Below the pieces are notes generated by a model. It was not told where the DNA came from and made no database searches. It saw only the letters and a list, made by a program, of their open reading frames with translations. Below, piece after piece: positions 1 to 8,841 of a stretch of 64,000 bases of DNA. The DNA comes from Shiella aurantiaca (GTDB lineage Bacteria; Bacteroidota; Bacteroidia; Cytophagales; Cyclobacteriaceae), in NCBI GenBank assembly GCA_030412945.1, contig JAUHJS010000007.1:124001-188000 (forward strand), written 5' to 3'. The position numbers and the translations under genes were made by a program. Every line of letters starts with the position of its first letter. Within the stretch, counting starts at the first letter, position 1.

Positions 1-495
1 GTAATGTCACTGGGGGTAATTTTCGTTACCGCCTTTTCAAGCTTGTTCATTTCTTTGATTAGAAATACCATTCCTTCCCGTATCCGTATCATCGTACAGT
101 TGAGTATAGTGGCTATGTGGGTAATTATAGTGGATCAGGTGCTTAAGGCTTATGCCTATGATGTGTCTAAGCAATTATCTACCTACGTAGGTTTGATTAT
201 TACTAACTGTATCGTAATGGGGCGCTTGGAAGCCTTTGCAATGGGTAATAAGCCTTGGCCTTCTTTCTTAGATGGTATCGGTAATGGATTGGGTTATGGT
301 GTAATCTTGGTAATCGTTGCCTTCTTCCGTGAACTGTTTGGCTCAGGTTCGGTGATGGGCTTCAAAATATTCGAAGCGGTAGGTATTAACTATCAGGGCA
401 ATGGCCTTATGATGCTTCCTGCGGGTGCCTGCGTTATCATCGGGCTTATTATTTGGGCACAGCGTGCCAGAAACGGTTATTCTGAAGAACATTAA
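1..495 (+). CDS. nqrD: Na+-translocating NADH:quinone reductase subunit D (5' end outside window)
   Basis: Membrane subunit of the sodium-pumping NADH:quinone oxidoreductase, which couples NADH oxidation to Na+ export across the inner membrane. The frame is open from base 1, so the N-terminus, including the first membrane helix and its conserved Cys, lies outside the window. What remains is very hydrophobic and carries family hallmarks: [26 protein letters not shown], the Cys-bearing [17 protein letters not shown] and [12 protein letters not shown]. The Cys in ITNC corresponds to one ligand of the NqrD/E membrane iron centre (family knowledge). nqrE follows after 14 bases, so the two are co-transcribed. 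The Met at base 4 is internal and should not be taken as the start. Confidence 0.95.
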   Translation, partial: VMSLGVIFVTAFSSLFISLIRNTIPSRIRIIVQLSIVAMWVIIVDQVLKAYAYDVSKQLSTYVGLIITNCIVMGRLEAFAMGNKPWPSFLDGIGNGLGYGVILVIVAFFRELFGSGSVMGFKIFEAVGINYQGNGLMMLPAGACVIIGLIIWAQRARNGYSEEH

Positions 496-509
496 TTGAT
501 CAAGACATC

Positions 510-1124
510 ATGGAGAACTTAATTAACATAGGTATCAAATCAATTTTTATTGAGAACATGATATTTGCCTATTTCTTAGGCATGTGTTCGTACCTAGCAG
601 TTTCTAAAAACGTAAAGACCGCCTTTGGTTTGGGGATGGCCGTAACCTTCGTTTTGGCTACTACCATTCCTCTAAACTATTTGGTACTTAATTACATCTT
701 AAAGCCGGGCGCTTTGGCTTGGTTGAGCCCTTCTTTGGCTGATATCGACCTTAGCTTTTTGACTTTCATCTTGTTCATTGCGGTAATTGCCGCCTTTGTG
801 CAGTTGACTGAAATGGCCGTAGAGAAATTTTCACCTGCTTTGTACAGCGCCTTGGGTATTTTCTTGCCACTTATTGCGGTAAACTGCTCTATTCTTGGAG
901 GTGCCTTGTTTATGTCAGGTCGTCCCTACACTTTGGCTGAGTCTACTGTATATGGCGTAGGTTCTGGTATTGGCTGGTTATTGGCCGTTGTAGCCTTGGC
1001 CGCTATCCGTGAGCGTTTGAAATACAGCAACGTTCCGAAACCACTAAAAGGACTAGGTATCACGTTTATCATCGTGGGCCTCATGTCATTAGGTTTCTTG
1101 AGCTTCATGGGCTTTAGCTTATAA
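510..1124 (+). CDS. nqrE: Na+-translocating NADH:quinone reductase subunit E
   Basis: Second membrane subunit of Na+-NQR, paralogous to NqrD; the two form an inverted pair that binds an iron centre in the membrane. The 204-residue length is normal for NqrE. Six hydrophobic stretches are visible. Cys26 (in [14 protein letters not shown]) and Cys126 (in [14 protein letters not shown]) match the two family cysteines. [11 protein letters not shown] and [13 protein letters not shown] near the C-terminus are typical. A strong hairpin terminator follows within 20 bases of the stop, so the transcript ends here, although in the classical operon nqrF comes next. Confidence 0.96.
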   Translation: MENLINIGIKSIFIENMIFAYFLGMCSYLAVSKNVKTAFGLGMAVTFVLATTIPLNYLVLNYILKPGALAWLSPSLADIDLSFLTFILFIAVIAAFVQLTEMAVEKFSPALYSALGIFLPLIAVNCSILGGALFMSGRPYTLAESTVYGVGSGIGWLLAVVALAAIRERLKYSNVPKPLKGLGITFIIVGLMSLGFLSFMGFSL

Positions 1125-1142
1125 TTAAAATACATTTATATT

Positions 1143-1176
1143 AAAAAGGCTTTGCTCACCGCAAGGCCTTTTTGCT
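1143..1176 (+). terminator. Rho-independent terminator of the nqr operon
   Basis: A 13-bp stem (AAAAAGGCTTTGC paired with GCAAGGCCTTTTT, one T-G wobble) encloses a 5-base loop and ends in a T run. It starts 19 bases after the nqrE stop. Confidence 0.85.
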
Positions 1177-1191
1177 TTTCCCCCTGTTGAT

Positions 1192-1767
1192 ATGAATCAA
1201 GTGATAGGTAAGATATTACGCTACTTTTTTCAAGGGCTTTTACTGGTGATTCCCATTGCCCTTACTATTTACGCCATTACTGCTTCTGTGCAATGGTTGG
1301 ACAGCTTAGTAAAGCTTCCTTTTCCCGGCTTAGGTTTGGCCATCATGCTGATTACCATTACCATGATAGGCCTATTTACCTCCAATGTGCTTTCTCATCG
1401 TGTGATTGAAATGGTGGAGGCGCTTATCATCAAAATCCCTTTGGTTGGGATCATTTATTCTTCTTCCAAAGACTTGATTGATGCTTTCGTAGGTGATAAG
1501 AAGAAATTTAATCAAGCCGTTTTGGTTACTGAAAATGAAGCCAATGGTATACAAAAATTAGGTTTTATAACTCAGAAAGATCTTAATAGCCTAGGGCTTC
1601 CCGGTAAGGTGGCTGTTTATTTACCCCATTCCTATGCCTTTTCGGGTGTACTTATACTTGTGCCCTCTGAAAATGTACGTCCCCTAAATGCGCCTAGTGC
1701 CGATATCATGAAGTTTATCGTATCGGGTGGTGTTTCAGGAATTGATAAATTGGAACGGAAGAAATAA
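1192..1767 (+). CDS. DUF502 family membrane protein
   Basis: A 191-residue protein of the DUF502 family; its biochemical role is unknown to me. Two strong membrane segments lie near residues 10-30 (FFQGLLLVIPIALTIYAI) and 45-66 (GLGLAIMLITITMIGLF). They are followed by a soluble part with the family pattern IPLVGIIYSSSKDLIDAF, FITQ, VYLPHSYAFSGVLILVP and FIVSGGVS. It stands alone between two terminators, so it is probably monocistronic. Family membership is clear from the order of these motifs; function is not inferred. Confidence 0.88.
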   Translation: MNQVIGKILRYFFQGLLLVIPIALTIYAITASVQWLDSLVKLPFPGLGLAIMLITITMIGLFTSNVLSHRVIEMVEALIIKIPLVGIIYSSSKDLIDAFVGDKKKFNQAVLVTENEANGIQKLGFITQKDLNSLGLPGKVAVYLPHSYAFSGVLILVPSENVRPLNAPSADIMKFIVSGGVSGIDKLERKK

Positions 1768-1783
1768 AATCCATCCCTCAATT

Positions 1784-1828
1784 AGGCAGAGGCTAACTAC
1801 GGTTTTTCGTTAGCTTTTGCCTATTTTG
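1784..1828 (+). terminator. Probable terminator after the DUF502 gene
   Basis: A 14-bp stem with G-T wobbles (AGGCAGAGGCTAAC against GTTAGCTTTTGCCT) surrounds a T-rich loop. The downstream T tract is short, so the efficiency is uncertain. It lies 17 bases after the DUF502 stop. Confidence 0.6.
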
Positions 1829-1833
1829 GTCTA

Positions 1834-4800
1834 ATGATCGACCAAGCTACCCTTCAAGTATTTAAGTCTTCCGCAGGCTCGGGAAAAACCTATACGCTTA
1901 CTCGCGAATACTTGCTATTGGCCCTTAGGGCACCTTGGTATTTTCAACATATTTTGGCAGTAACCTTTACCAATAAGGCTACCCAAGAGATGAAAATGCG
2001 GATTTTGGAGGAACTGAACTTGCTAAAAAGTTCCGAGTCCAGCTCCTTAGTGCCTTTCCTTACCGATAAATTAGACTGCACCGAAAAGCAACTGCAAGAG
2101 AAGGCTCAAAAGGCCCTTTCCTACCTTCTGCATCATTATTCGCATTTCTCGGTCACCACTATCGATAGCTTTTTTCAAAAGGTCATCCGCACCTTTACCC
2201 GCGAGGTAGGCTTGCGTGGAGGCTATGGTATCGAAATGGATACCGAGAAAGTGTTGGACGAGGCCATTGATTTGCTATTGATGGACTTAGGGGAGAATGA
2301 AACCCTGACTAAGCGCCTTATCGCCTTTGCCGAAACCAAGGTAGAAGAGGGCAAGAGTTGGGATATCAAACGAGAAATCAAGCGAATCGGGAGAGAGATT
2401 TTCTCGGAAGAGTTTAAGAAGGTGGAGTCAAGCCTATTGGCACACGAACAACAAGTTGATTTTTGGAAAGAGTTTGATGGCGATCTAAAGAAAAGTATAC
2501 ACTCTTTTGACAGTAAGCTGCAGGCTATTGGAAAAGAGGCCTTGAAAGTAATTGATGCTTGGGCTTTAGAGGTAGACGATTTTATTTATGGTAACGGAGG
2601 GCCAGCTCAATATTTCCACTATTTAGCCGAGAAACGAACGGATAAATACCTACCCGGCAGCAGAGCGCTGACCGCAGCGGAAGATCCTCAAGCATGGGCA
2701 TCAAAGAAGGCTCCTAAAAGAGATACCATCTTACTGGTAGCCGAAAAGCACCTCATTAATCTGATGCAAGAGGCGCTGGTATTGGTCAATTCCGGTTACG
2801 CGCATTACCAAACGGCCGTAGTGGTGCAGCAGTATTTCTTTTTGTTTGGCCTAATGGCAGAACTTACCCGTAAAATCGCCAATTATCGGCAAGAGCAGTC
2901 GGTGATGCTGATTTCCGATGCGGCAGTTTTTCTCAAGCAAATTGTAGATGAAAATGATGCCTCTTTCATCTTTGAAAAAACAGGTACCACCTACCATCAT
3001 TTTTTGATTGATGAGTTTCAAGATACTTCCAGTTTTCAGTGGGATAACTTCAAGCATTTGCTGCGCAATAGTCTGGCCGAGGGCAATACCAATCTCATCG
3101 TTGGGGATGTGAAACAATCCATTTACCGATGGCGCGGTAGCGATGGCGAATTATTGCTCACAGGCCTCAGTCGCGATGTGGGCACCGACTACATCAGCGA
3201 GCAAGTGTTGGACACCAACTGGCGGAGTTTTCCGGAAGTCATTGCTTTTAATAATGCCTTTTTTGCTCAGGCTCCGGCTGTTTTGAGCAGTTTTTTAGAA
3301 ACTACTTTAGGTAAGGAGATAAACGATGAGCAAAAAGAGCGCGCCCTAGAAGAACTGGCAGCCATTCATAAAGCCTATGAAGCGGCTGCACAAAAAGTGG
3401 GCAAGCCCGTGCAAGGCGAAAATAGAGGCTGGGTGCAGGTAGATGTTTTGGATGCCGAAGAAGGAGACGAAGACCTGAAGTTTGAAGAAATGGCCGTGGC
3501 TTCTTGCATTGCCAAGGTGGAAGAGTTGCAAACCCGTGGCTATGCATTGAAAGAAATTACTTTGTTGGTCCGTACAGCTCGTGATGGAGCCCGATTGGCA
3601 GAAGCCTTTTTACAATACAAAAATACCCCGGCCGCCAAACCCGGCCTGCGCTATGAAGTGCTCTCTTCAGAAGCATTGTTTGTTGCTGCTTCTCCGGCCG
3701 TGCAGTTGTTGCTGGCCGCTATGCATGTGCTTCATAGGCCAGAAAACAGTCTGGTACGTGCTCAAGTGCTTTTACAGAAAACCCTGCTCGATGAGCAGGT
3801 GGGTAACCATACCACTTTTACCGGAGGGGAGAACTTTGAAGAATTGAGTCAGCTTTTGGCCCATCGGGACCAATGGCTACGCTTGCCTTTGTATGAATTG
3901 ACCGAGAAATTGATCCAGCATTTCTCTCTTCATCAGCATGCGCTTTCCTTTACCTATTTGCAGGCTTTTCAAGAAGCAGTGTTTGATTATGCCAAAGAAC
4001 GCAAGGCCGATATTGGTTCTTTGCTGGAATGGTGGGAAGAAAAAGGGCAGAAACTCTCCGTAAAAGCACCCGATGAAATGGACGCCATGCGGATATTGAC
4101 CATACATAAATCGAAGGGTCTTGAATTTCAGGTGGTGGTGATCCCCTTTTGTAGTTGGCAAATGGATCATCATAGCAGTCGTGATACACCCATATGGGTG
4201 CGTACTTCAGTGCCGCCATTTAATAAAGCAGGATATATACCCGTAAAATATAGCAGTGCTTTGCGAAACACCTATTTTGCAGAGGCTTACTTTAGGGAAC
4301 GTACCCTAATCCACCTCGATAACCTCAACCTCCTGTATGTAGCCCTTACTCGCGCCAAAGAAGGCTTATACCTCTGTATTCCGCAGAAAAAAAATGGATT
4401 TCAACATGATAAAATACAGCATGTGGGGCAATTGGTAGGAAATGTATTGGCCTTGGGAGAGCAGGAGATGGTGGATGGGCACTATGTGTTTGGTACAATG
4501 CCCGGTTTCCGAGAGGCTCCCAAACAAAAGAAAGAGGAGAAAAGTCCGATATTTTTGAAGGAGTATGTATCAACTGATTGGCGGAATCGGGTGCAAATAA
4601 AAAACAAAGGACGTGAGTTTTTCACCTCTCATCAGGACCAAGCTTCGGTACAGTCTAAAGTGAATTATGGTATTATCAGTCACGATATTCTGGCACAGAT
4701 GAAGGATGTCCGCGAATTGCCCGCCCGATTACAAATGGCCCAAGTGGCCGGAGAGTTGTCAGAAGAGGAATCCCAAACCTTGCTTCTACAAATCGAAAGA

Positions 4801-5082
4801 TTACTTCAGCAGCCACTTATGAAGCAGTGGTTTGCTCAGGAGGTGATAAGTCGAAGCGAAGCCAGCATTTTATATCCTACGGGCGAGAGCTATCGTCCCG
4901 ATAGGGTGGTGTGGCAAACGGAGAATGTATGCGTGATAGATTTTAAAACCGGGCTGGAAAAGCCCTTCCATGCCGAACAGGTGAAGCATTATATGAAATT
5001 GATTGCCAGCATTGAAGCTAAGCCTTGCAAAGGCTATTTGGTGTATTTGGAAACGGCCGAAATTAGGGAGGTGCAGCCATGA
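1834..5082 (+). CDS. UvrD-family helicase/nuclease, AddA/RecB-like
   Basis: ATP-dependent DNA helicase-nuclease of the RecB/AddA type (1082 aa), which processes double-strand DNA ends for recombinational repair. Superfamily 1 motifs appear in order: Walker A SSAGSGKT (Lys18), VTFTNKATQEM, DEFQDT (about residues 390-400), VGDVKQSIYRWRG, DTNWRS, LTIHKSKGLEF (about 750) and LLYVALTRAKEGL (about 832). The C-terminus holds a RecB-type nuclease core (PDRVVW...VIDFKTG, about 1020-1040, then a QVKHYM helix). The stop overlaps the start of the AddB-like gene as ATGA, which indicates translational coupling. The Bacteroidota enzymes are divergent from both classical RecB and AddA, so I leave the symbol blank; the role is well supported. 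Confidence 0.92.
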   Translation: MIDQATLQVFKSSAGSGKTYTLTREYLLLALRAPWYFQHILAVTFTNKATQEMKMRILEELNLLKSSESSSLVPFLTDKLDCTEKQLQEKAQKALSYLLHHYSHFSVTTIDSFFQKVIRTFTREVGLRGGYGIEMDTEKVLDEAIDLLLMDLGENETLTKRLIAFAETKVEEGKSWDIKREIKRIGREIFSEEFKKVESSLLAHEQQVDFWKEFDGDLKKSIHSFDSKLQAIGKEALKVIDAWALEVDDFIYGNGGPAQYFHYLAEKRTDKYLPGSRALTAAEDPQAWASKKAPKRDTILLVAEKHLINLMQEALVLVNSGYAHYQTAVVVQQYFFLFGLMAELTRKIANYRQEQSVMLISDAAVFLKQIVDENDASFIFEKTGTTYHHFLIDEFQDTSSFQWDNFKHLLRNSLAEGNTNLIVGDVKQSIYRWRGSDGELLLTGLSRDVGTDYISEQVLDTNWRSFPEVIAFNNAFFAQAPAVLSSFLETTLGKEINDEQKERALEELAAIHKAYEAAAQKVGKPVQGENRGWVQVDVLDAEEGDEDLKFEEMAVASCIAKVEELQTRGYALKEITLLVRTARDGARLAEAFLQYKNTPAAKPGLRYEVLSSEALFVAASPAVQLLLAAMHVLHRPENSLVRAQVLLQKTLLDEQVGNHTTFTGGENFEELSQLLAHRDQWLRLPLYELTEKLIQHFSLHQHALSFTYLQAFQEAVFDYAKERKADIGSLLEWWEEKGQKLSVKAPDEMDAMRILTIHKSKGLEFQVVVIPFCSWQMDHHSSRDTPIWVRTSVPPFNKAGYIPVKYSSALRNTYFAEAYFRERTLIHLDNLNLLYVALTRAKEGLYLCIPQKKNGFQHDKIQHVGQLVGNVLALGEQEMVDGHYVFGTMPGFREAPKQKKEEKSPIFLKEYVSTDWRNRVQIKNKGREFFTSHQDQASVQSKVNYGIISHDILAQMKDVRELPARLQMAQVAGELSEEESQTLLLQIERLLQQPLMKQWFAQEVISRSEASILYPTGESYRPDRVVWQTENVCVIDFKTGLEKPFHAEQVKHYMKLIASIEAKPCKGYLVYLETAEIREVQP

Positions 5083-7964
5083 AGTCGTTTTTAGCAGAAT
5101 TGGCTGAAGAAGTAAGTGGCCGCTGGCCCGATGCGCTTACGGAGGTGAATTTGGTGTTTCCCAACCGTAGGGCAGGCCTGTTTTTTCAAAAAGAACTTAG
5201 CAAAACGCTGAAACAAGCCACTTGGTCACCTCATATTCTGAGTGTAGACGAGTTTATTGGGAGCAAATGCCCTTGGAAAAAGCTCGATAAACTGGCCCTT
5301 GTATTCGAACTGTACGAAACCTACTGTGCTATCAATCCTACTGAAGAAACCTTCGACCAGTTTTTCTTCTGGGGAGAAATGTTGTTGAAGGATTTTGATG
5401 ACCTCGACCGCAACCTAGTCGATGCCAAGCACTTGTTTTTGGTACTCATGCGCCAAAAAGAAATGGACATCAGCTTTGATGTGCTTACCGAGGAGCAAAA
5501 GGAGATTTTGAGCAATTTCTGGAAGCATTTTGCCGACAAAAAAAGCCGCCATCAAGAAGAATTCCTGGCCATCTGGACAGTGCTTTACCACATTTATTCG
5601 GCTTTTCGCGAGCGCCTTATTGCCAAAGGCTGGGCCTATGAAGGGATGATTCACCGCTACGTGGCGGAGCATATTGAGGAACATACAGCAGAAGGTAAAT
5701 GGTTGTTTGTGGGTTTTAATGCTTTCACCAAGGCCGAAGAGAAAATCTTTGCCCATTGGGTGCTGAATTTTCAAGCGGAGTTTAAGTGGGATGCGGACGA
5801 ATACTACGTGGCAGATGCCAATCAAGAGGCAGGCACGTATTTCCGCCAGTACCGTGGCCATAGTGTGTTTAGCCGAACTTTTCCCGAGAGATTTCCTCAG
5901 TATTTTACACAGAAAAAATCCATGGAATGGGTGGGCGTGCCCCAATTGGTAGGGCAAGCCAAACTACTGGGGCAGAAGCTGACTCAGCTAAAGAAAGATA
6001 ATCCCAACCTTCAAGAGGAAGAGGTATTAGTGGTACTCCCCGATGAAAGTTTGCTCTTTCCCGTAATGCATGCCTTGCCGGAGAGTTTTCAGAAATTTAA
6101 TATCACCATGGGCTATCCGCTGAAAAGCACTCCTTTGTATAGTTTGCTCGAAAGCGTGGTGGAAATCCAGCCACAGATGAAAGGCAAGCCCGAAGCTTGG
6201 ACTGTGCACTATAAAGCCTTGGTGCATTTGCTGCGCCATCCTTATATTCAAATGGCGTATCCTTTAGAGGCCAAAGCCCTTATTGAATATATTGTAGGGC
6301 AGAATAAAATACGTTTGGGGCAGAAAGAAATTACCGCCCATTTCCCCCAATTGCTTCATTTGGTATACTGGCTACCCGAAGGGCAAAGCCTATTTGGGTA
6401 TTTGCTGGAAGTGATTAAAACCTTGCACGGGTGGCTATTTACTCCCGAGCAGGAATCCTTGGATCAGGAATATTTCTATCAGTTTTACACCCACATCAGT
6501 CGCTTGAAAGAAACACTGGAGAGCCGTCAGATTCAGATGGAACCCTCTATGTTTTTGAAGCTATTTGCTCAGGTGGTTCAGAGCATCCGTATTCCTTTTA
6601 GTGGCGAGCCGCTGAATGGAATGCAGATTATGGGGGTGCTGGAAACGCGAAATCTGGATTTTCGCTATGTGTTCATTTTGGGGATGAACGAGGGAAGTTT
6701 TCCGGCCGCTTCTGCGGGACATTCCTTTGTGCCGTACAATATCCGAAAGGCCTTTGATTTGCCGGTGTTTGATCAGCAAGATGCCATTTATGCCTATCTC
6801 TTTTACCGACTTTTACAAAGAGCCGAGCATGTGTGCTTTTTCTCTGCCACGGAAGAAACAGGCGGCATGAAAGCCGAGCCGAGTCGGTTTTTGGCTCAAT
6901 TGCAATACGAAAGTCCTTTGCCCATTAATCGTTATTTTTTGGATCAGGCCATGCATATGCCATCGTCACAAGCCATAATCATTGAAAAAAATGATTTGGT
7001 AAAGCAGCGATTGAAGCGGTACCTCACCCAAGGTGGTCAATTGGTAGAACGGAGTTTAACACCTTCTGCATTAAATAATTATCTCGATTGCCGCCTGCGG
7101 TTTTATTACAAATACATAGCCGACTTGCAAGAAGAGGAAGAGGTGGAAGAGGAAGTGGATATTCGGGTGTTCGGCCTCTTATTACACGATTCGCTGGAGC
7201 ATTTGTACAAAAAACTTGCCCTGCACAAAGGTAGCCCTAAGGTAGAGGCGAAAGACTTTGATTACCTACGCAATATGGCACCCAAGTGTATTGAAGAGGC
7301 TTTCTCGCATCATTTTGGGAAAGACCGCAACCAGCAGTTTGTAATGGAGGGGCGCAATGTGCTTATCTCGGCCATTATCAAAAAGTTTGTATTTAGGGTG
7401 CTGGAGATGGATGAGGCCTATGCGCCTTTTGAGATTGTGGGTCTTGAAACCAAATCAGTGTCTTTCCTTAATCATTGGCCAATTCATACTTTTGAGGGGA
7501 AGCAAGAAGTGCAATTAAAGGGTTCTTTCGATAGGATTGATAAGAAAGACGGGCTTATTCGTATCATCGATTACAAAACGGGTTCCGATAAAAAGGATTT
7601 CCACACCATAGAGAGCTTGTTTGATCGGGAGGATAAAAACCGATGTAAGTCGGCCATGCAAGCGTTTTTTTATACCTTTTTATATGTTCAAAAAGAGCGA
7701 CCGGTAGAAACTGTGGTTCCGGCTCTTATCAACGCCAAAGAGCTTTTCAATGAAGATTTCGCTTGGCATTTTGTACAAAAAGATACGGGCCGAGGTGCCA
7801 ACGAGTATCCGGTGAAAGATAGTAGGCCTTTCTTGACTTCCTATGAAGATGCGCTTTCGAAAATCCTAGAGGAGATTTTTGACGGGCAGATACCTTTTGA
7901 CCAAACCGTGGATGAAGCAAAATGCAAACATTGTGCATACCGAAATTTGTGTCGGAGAGGATAA
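5079..7964 (+). CDS. AddB-like nuclease with Fe-S cluster motif
   Basis: Partner of the upstream helicase-nuclease (961 aa), AddB/RecC-like, with an inactive-helicase N-terminal body and a C-terminal PD-(D/E)XK nuclease. The N-terminus NLVFPNRRAGLFFQKEL is the AddB-type opening. Nuclease motifs lie late in the protein: LTPSALNNYLDCRLRFYY, GLLLHDSLEHLY, SFDRIDKKDGLIRIIDYKTG and QAFFYTFLY. Cys671 plus the terminal C-x2-C-x5-C (Cys949, Cys952, Cys958) form the four-cysteine iron-sulfur staple known from AddB. The start codon overlaps the preceding stop by four bases. The DUF3127 gene follows 33 bases downstream, so the three genes look like one operon. Confidence 0.9.
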   Translation: MKSFLAELAEEVSGRWPDALTEVNLVFPNRRAGLFFQKELSKTLKQATWSPHILSVDEFIGSKCPWKKLDKLALVFELYETYCAINPTEETFDQFFFWGEMLLKDFDDLDRNLVDAKHLFLVLMRQKEMDISFDVLTEEQKEILSNFWKHFADKKSRHQEEFLAIWTVLYHIYSAFRERLIAKGWAYEGMIHRYVAEHIEEHTAEGKWLFVGFNAFTKAEEKIFAHWVLNFQAEFKWDADEYYVADANQEAGTYFRQYRGHSVFSRTFPERFPQYFTQKKSMEWVGVPQLVGQAKLLGQKLTQLKKDNPNLQEEEVLVVLPDESLLFPVMHALPESFQKFNITMGYPLKSTPLYSLLESVVEIQPQMKGKPEAWTVHYKALVHLLRHPYIQMAYPLEAKALIEYIVGQNKIRLGQKEITAHFPQLLHLVYWLPEGQSLFGYLLEVIKTLHGWLFTPEQESLDQEYFYQFYTHISRLKETLESRQIQMEPSMFLKLFAQVVQSIRIPFSGEPLNGMQIMGVLETRNLDFRYVFILGMNEGSFPAASAGHSFVPYNIRKAFDLPVFDQQDAIYAYLFYRLLQRAEHVCFFSATEETGGMKAEPSRFLAQLQYESPLPINRYFLDQAMHMPSSQAIIIEKNDLVKQRLKRYLTQGGQLVERSLTPSALNNYLDCRLRFYYKYIADLQEEEEVEEEVDIRVFGLLLHDSLEHLYKKLALHKGSPKVEAKDFDYLRNMAPKCIEEAFSHHFGKDRNQQFVMEGRNVLISAIIKKFVFRVLEMDEAYAPFEIVGLETKSVSFLNHWPIHTFEGKQEVQLKGSFDRIDKKDGLIRIIDYKTGSDKKDFHTIESLFDREDKNRCKSAMQAFFYTFLYVQKERPVETVVPALINAKELFNEDFAWHFVQKDTGRGANEYPVKDSRPFLTSYEDALSKILEEIFDGQIPFDQTVDEAKCKHCAYRNLCRRG

Positions 7965-7997
7965 GCCCTACCTTTGCAAGAAAACAAATAGCATACG

Positions 7998-8348
7998 ATG
8001 GAAGTAACAGGAAAAGTGCTGCAACTTTTGCCCCTACAAACCGGACAAGGCAAAAACGGCCCTTGGAAGAAACAAGAATTTATTATTGAAACACCTGGCC
8101 AATACCCTAAGAAAGTGTGTATTGCCCTTTGGGGTGATAAAGTGGATCAAAATCCTCTGCAAATTGGTGAGCAAGTTACCGTGTCGATGGATGTGGAGAG
8201 CCGCGAATACAACGGACGCTGGTATACCGAAGTGAAGGCCTGGAAAGTAGCGAAAGGAAATGCCGCTCCGGCTGGTGACCCGTTTAATCAAGAAGGTCCT
8301 GATTTTAGCTTTGATCAAAGTTCAGATTCCGATGTATTGCCTTTCTAA
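7998..8348 (+). CDS. DUF3127 protein with SSB-like acidic C-terminal tip
   Basis: A 116-residue protein of the DUF3127 family. The compact N-terminal part (GKVLQLLPLQTGQGKNG, KKQEFIIETPGQYPKKV, VSMDVESREYNGRWYTEVKA) has the short beta-strand pattern expected of an OB fold. A flexible tail of about 25 residues follows and ends in DSDVLPF. This closely resembles the acidic-then-Pro-Phe tip of single-stranded DNA-binding protein, which recruits repair enzymes. It sits 33 bases after the AddB-like gene and before a bidirectional terminator, so it probably shares that transcript. Seen: tail and context. Inferred: ssDNA binding and partner recruitment. Confidence 0.85.
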   Translation: MEVTGKVLQLLPLQTGQGKNGPWKKQEFIIETPGQYPKKVCIALWGDKVDQNPLQIGEQVTVSMDVESREYNGRWYTEVKAWKVAKGNAAPAGDPFNQEGPDFSFDQSSDSDVLPF

Positions 8349-8355
8349 AGGACAT

Positions 8356-8386
8356 AAAAAAAACCTGCCTCAAGCAGGTTTTTTTA
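8356..8386. terminator. Bidirectional terminator
   Basis: A perfect 12-bp stem (AAAAAAACCTGC / GCAGGTTTTTTT) with a 5-base loop, symmetric in A and T tracts. It lies between the convergent DUF3127 and trxA genes and can serve both. Confidence 0.92.
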
Positions 8387-8403
8387 TTAGTATTGTTACG
8401 TGA

Positions 8404-8727
8404 TTAGGCAATAGCCCCATCAATTTTTTGTGCCAAAACACCTTTTGAAACGGCTCCTACTTGTTTGTCAACAATCTCACCGTTTTTGAATACCAATAAA
8501 GTAGGGATACTTCTGATGCCGTACTTCATCGATACATTAGGGTTTTCATCTACGTTCAATTTGCCAATTACTGCCTTGCCTTCGTAGTCACCGGCTAGTT
8601 CTTCTACTACTGGCCCAATCATTTTACAAGGACCGCACCATTCAGCCCAGAAGTCAACAAGTACAGGTTTATCACTGTTTACGATTTGATCAAAGTTCGC
8701 ATCAGTTAATTCGATAGCTTTTCCCAT
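8404..8727 (-). CDS. trxA: Thioredoxin
   Basis: Small cytoplasmic disulfide reductase (107 aa from the chosen start). The active site WAEWCGPCK is present and the cis-proline loop appears as IRSIPTLLVF. KLNVDENPNVSMKYG and GEIVDKQVGA are typical thioredoxin segments. I chose the Met at 8727 (MGKAIELTDANF) because this is where family homology begins. The longer reading to 8799 adds a basic N-terminal extension that falls in the probable promoter region. It converges on the DUF3127 gene across a shared terminator. Confidence 0.96.
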   Translation of the reverse strand: MGKAIELTDANFDQIVNSDKPVLVDFWAEWCGPCKMIGPVVEELAGDYEGKAVIGKLNVDENPNVSMKYGIRSIPTLLVFKNGEIVDKQVGAVSKGVLAQKIDGAIA

Positions 8728-8841
8728 GATAATATATTTTGTATGAATTACGGATTTAAAACGTGAATATACACAGAAAAGTTTGCGGATGAATGTCAAG
8801 CAAATGACATAGTGGTGCGGGTGTGTTTAATGTTTTGATTT

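Noticed and set aside
5415-5957. 180-residue minus-strand ORF
   Set aside because: Shadow of the AddB-like gene; no signal peptide, domain or start context.
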